Assembly: GCA_038123735.1 (NCBI GenBank)
Contig: JAYPAP010000027.1
Span: 1-32,970, forward strand
From: REDI01 sp038123735
GTDB lineage: Bacteria > Myxococcota_A > UBA796 > GCA-2862545
DNA: 32,970 nucleotides
Reading direction: 5' to 3'
How positions within the stretch are numbered: the first letter of the stretch is position 1; every line of letters starts with the position of its first letter. Positions 32,881 through 32,970 of this stretch are shown one piece after another. A program made the position numbers and the translations under genes. Under the pieces are notes generated by a model. That model saw only the letters and a program-made list of their open reading frames with translations. It had not been told where the DNA came from and did no database searches.

Positions 32881-32970
32881 ATGTCCTTGGTTTTTGAGCA
32901 CTCGCTAGAAGATGCCGTCCCGCATCTCGCCGCACCGGCCTCGCCTCGCGCCTACCCGGACCCCGAGTTG
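32881..32970 (+). CDS. N-terminus of a gene running off the right edge
   Basis: A plus-strand frame from ATG 32881 stays open for 30 codons to the end of the window (MSLVFEHSLEDAVPHLAAP...). A GAGG at 32872-32875 lies 5 nt before the ATG and is a fair ribosome binding site. The short N-terminus weakly recalls the start of protein-AMPylase SelO/YdiU-type proteins (MSL.F......LP...AP...PR), but 30 residues are too few to decide. It is divergent from the MORN-repeat gene. Confidence 0.4.
   Translation, partial: MSLVFEHSLEDAVPHLAAPASPRAYPDPEL

Noticed and set aside
1..32970. CRISPR array, tRNA, rRNA, insertion sequence or phage gene
   Set aside because: I looked for regularly spaced repeats, tRNA cloverleaf signatures, transposase motifs and integrase signatures and saw none that convinced me.

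Overview
The window is a stretch of a high-GC bacterial chromosome. Three things suggest a Myxococcota-like (deltaproteobacterial) predator or soil-type lineage: about nine predicted lipoproteins with Asp/Glu/Thr/Pro-rich linkers, a Hanks-type Ser/Thr kinase with an extracytoplasmic C-terminal domain, and a TPR/ATPase-type regulator. This assignment rests on gene style, not on a marker gene. Genes are tightly packed. I saw no tRNA, rRNA, insertion sequence, integrase or CRISPR array. A 10-base run of N at 3599-3608 marks an assembly join inside one gene.

Left part (1-9.3 kb). The window opens inside the 3' part of a TPR regulator. Convergent to it is a minus-strand trio: lipoprotein, GNAT-like transferase and ATP-grasp ligase. 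Divergent from the trio is a plus-strand pair, an OleA-like thiolase-fold condensing enzyme and an OleD-like SDR reductase, followed by a polytopic membrane protein. Together they suggest a small acyl-condensing or lipid/natural-product locus. The OleB and OleC partners are not in the window. An MBL-fold hydrolase and an ICMT/PEMT-like membrane methyltransferase are divergently arranged next.

Middle (9.3-20.5 kb). The methyltransferase is followed 6 bp later by an 818-residue superfamily II helicase-like ATPase that unexpectedly carries two predicted membrane segments near its C-terminus. Then come a sterol-desaturase-type di-iron hydroxylase, a DUF4397 lipoprotein with a clear terminator, a phospholipase/carboxylesterase-family hydrolase, an HExxH zinc-protease-like lipoprotein, a GNAT-like orphan, a lipoprotein with an L,D-transpeptidase-like His/SxGC motif plus a C-terminal beta domain, and a kinase + secreted-protein operon.

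Right part (20.5-33 kb). This holds a cyclophilin, three more lipoproteins (one with a LytR_C-like C-terminus), a frameshifted small FG-GAP/VCBS-like lipoprotein remnant, and a C39-like cysteine-peptidase-fold protein divergent from a TldD/TldE pair. The TldD carries a Tat lipoprotein signal and the TldE has no signal of its own. Two further lipoproteins and a 668-residue secreted MORN/YwqK-repeat protein follow. The start of another gene runs off the right edge.

The main leads are the membrane-anchored helicase, the apparently exported TldD with its signal-less partner, the incomplete ole-like locus, and the leaderless C39-like protein beside tldD/tldE.
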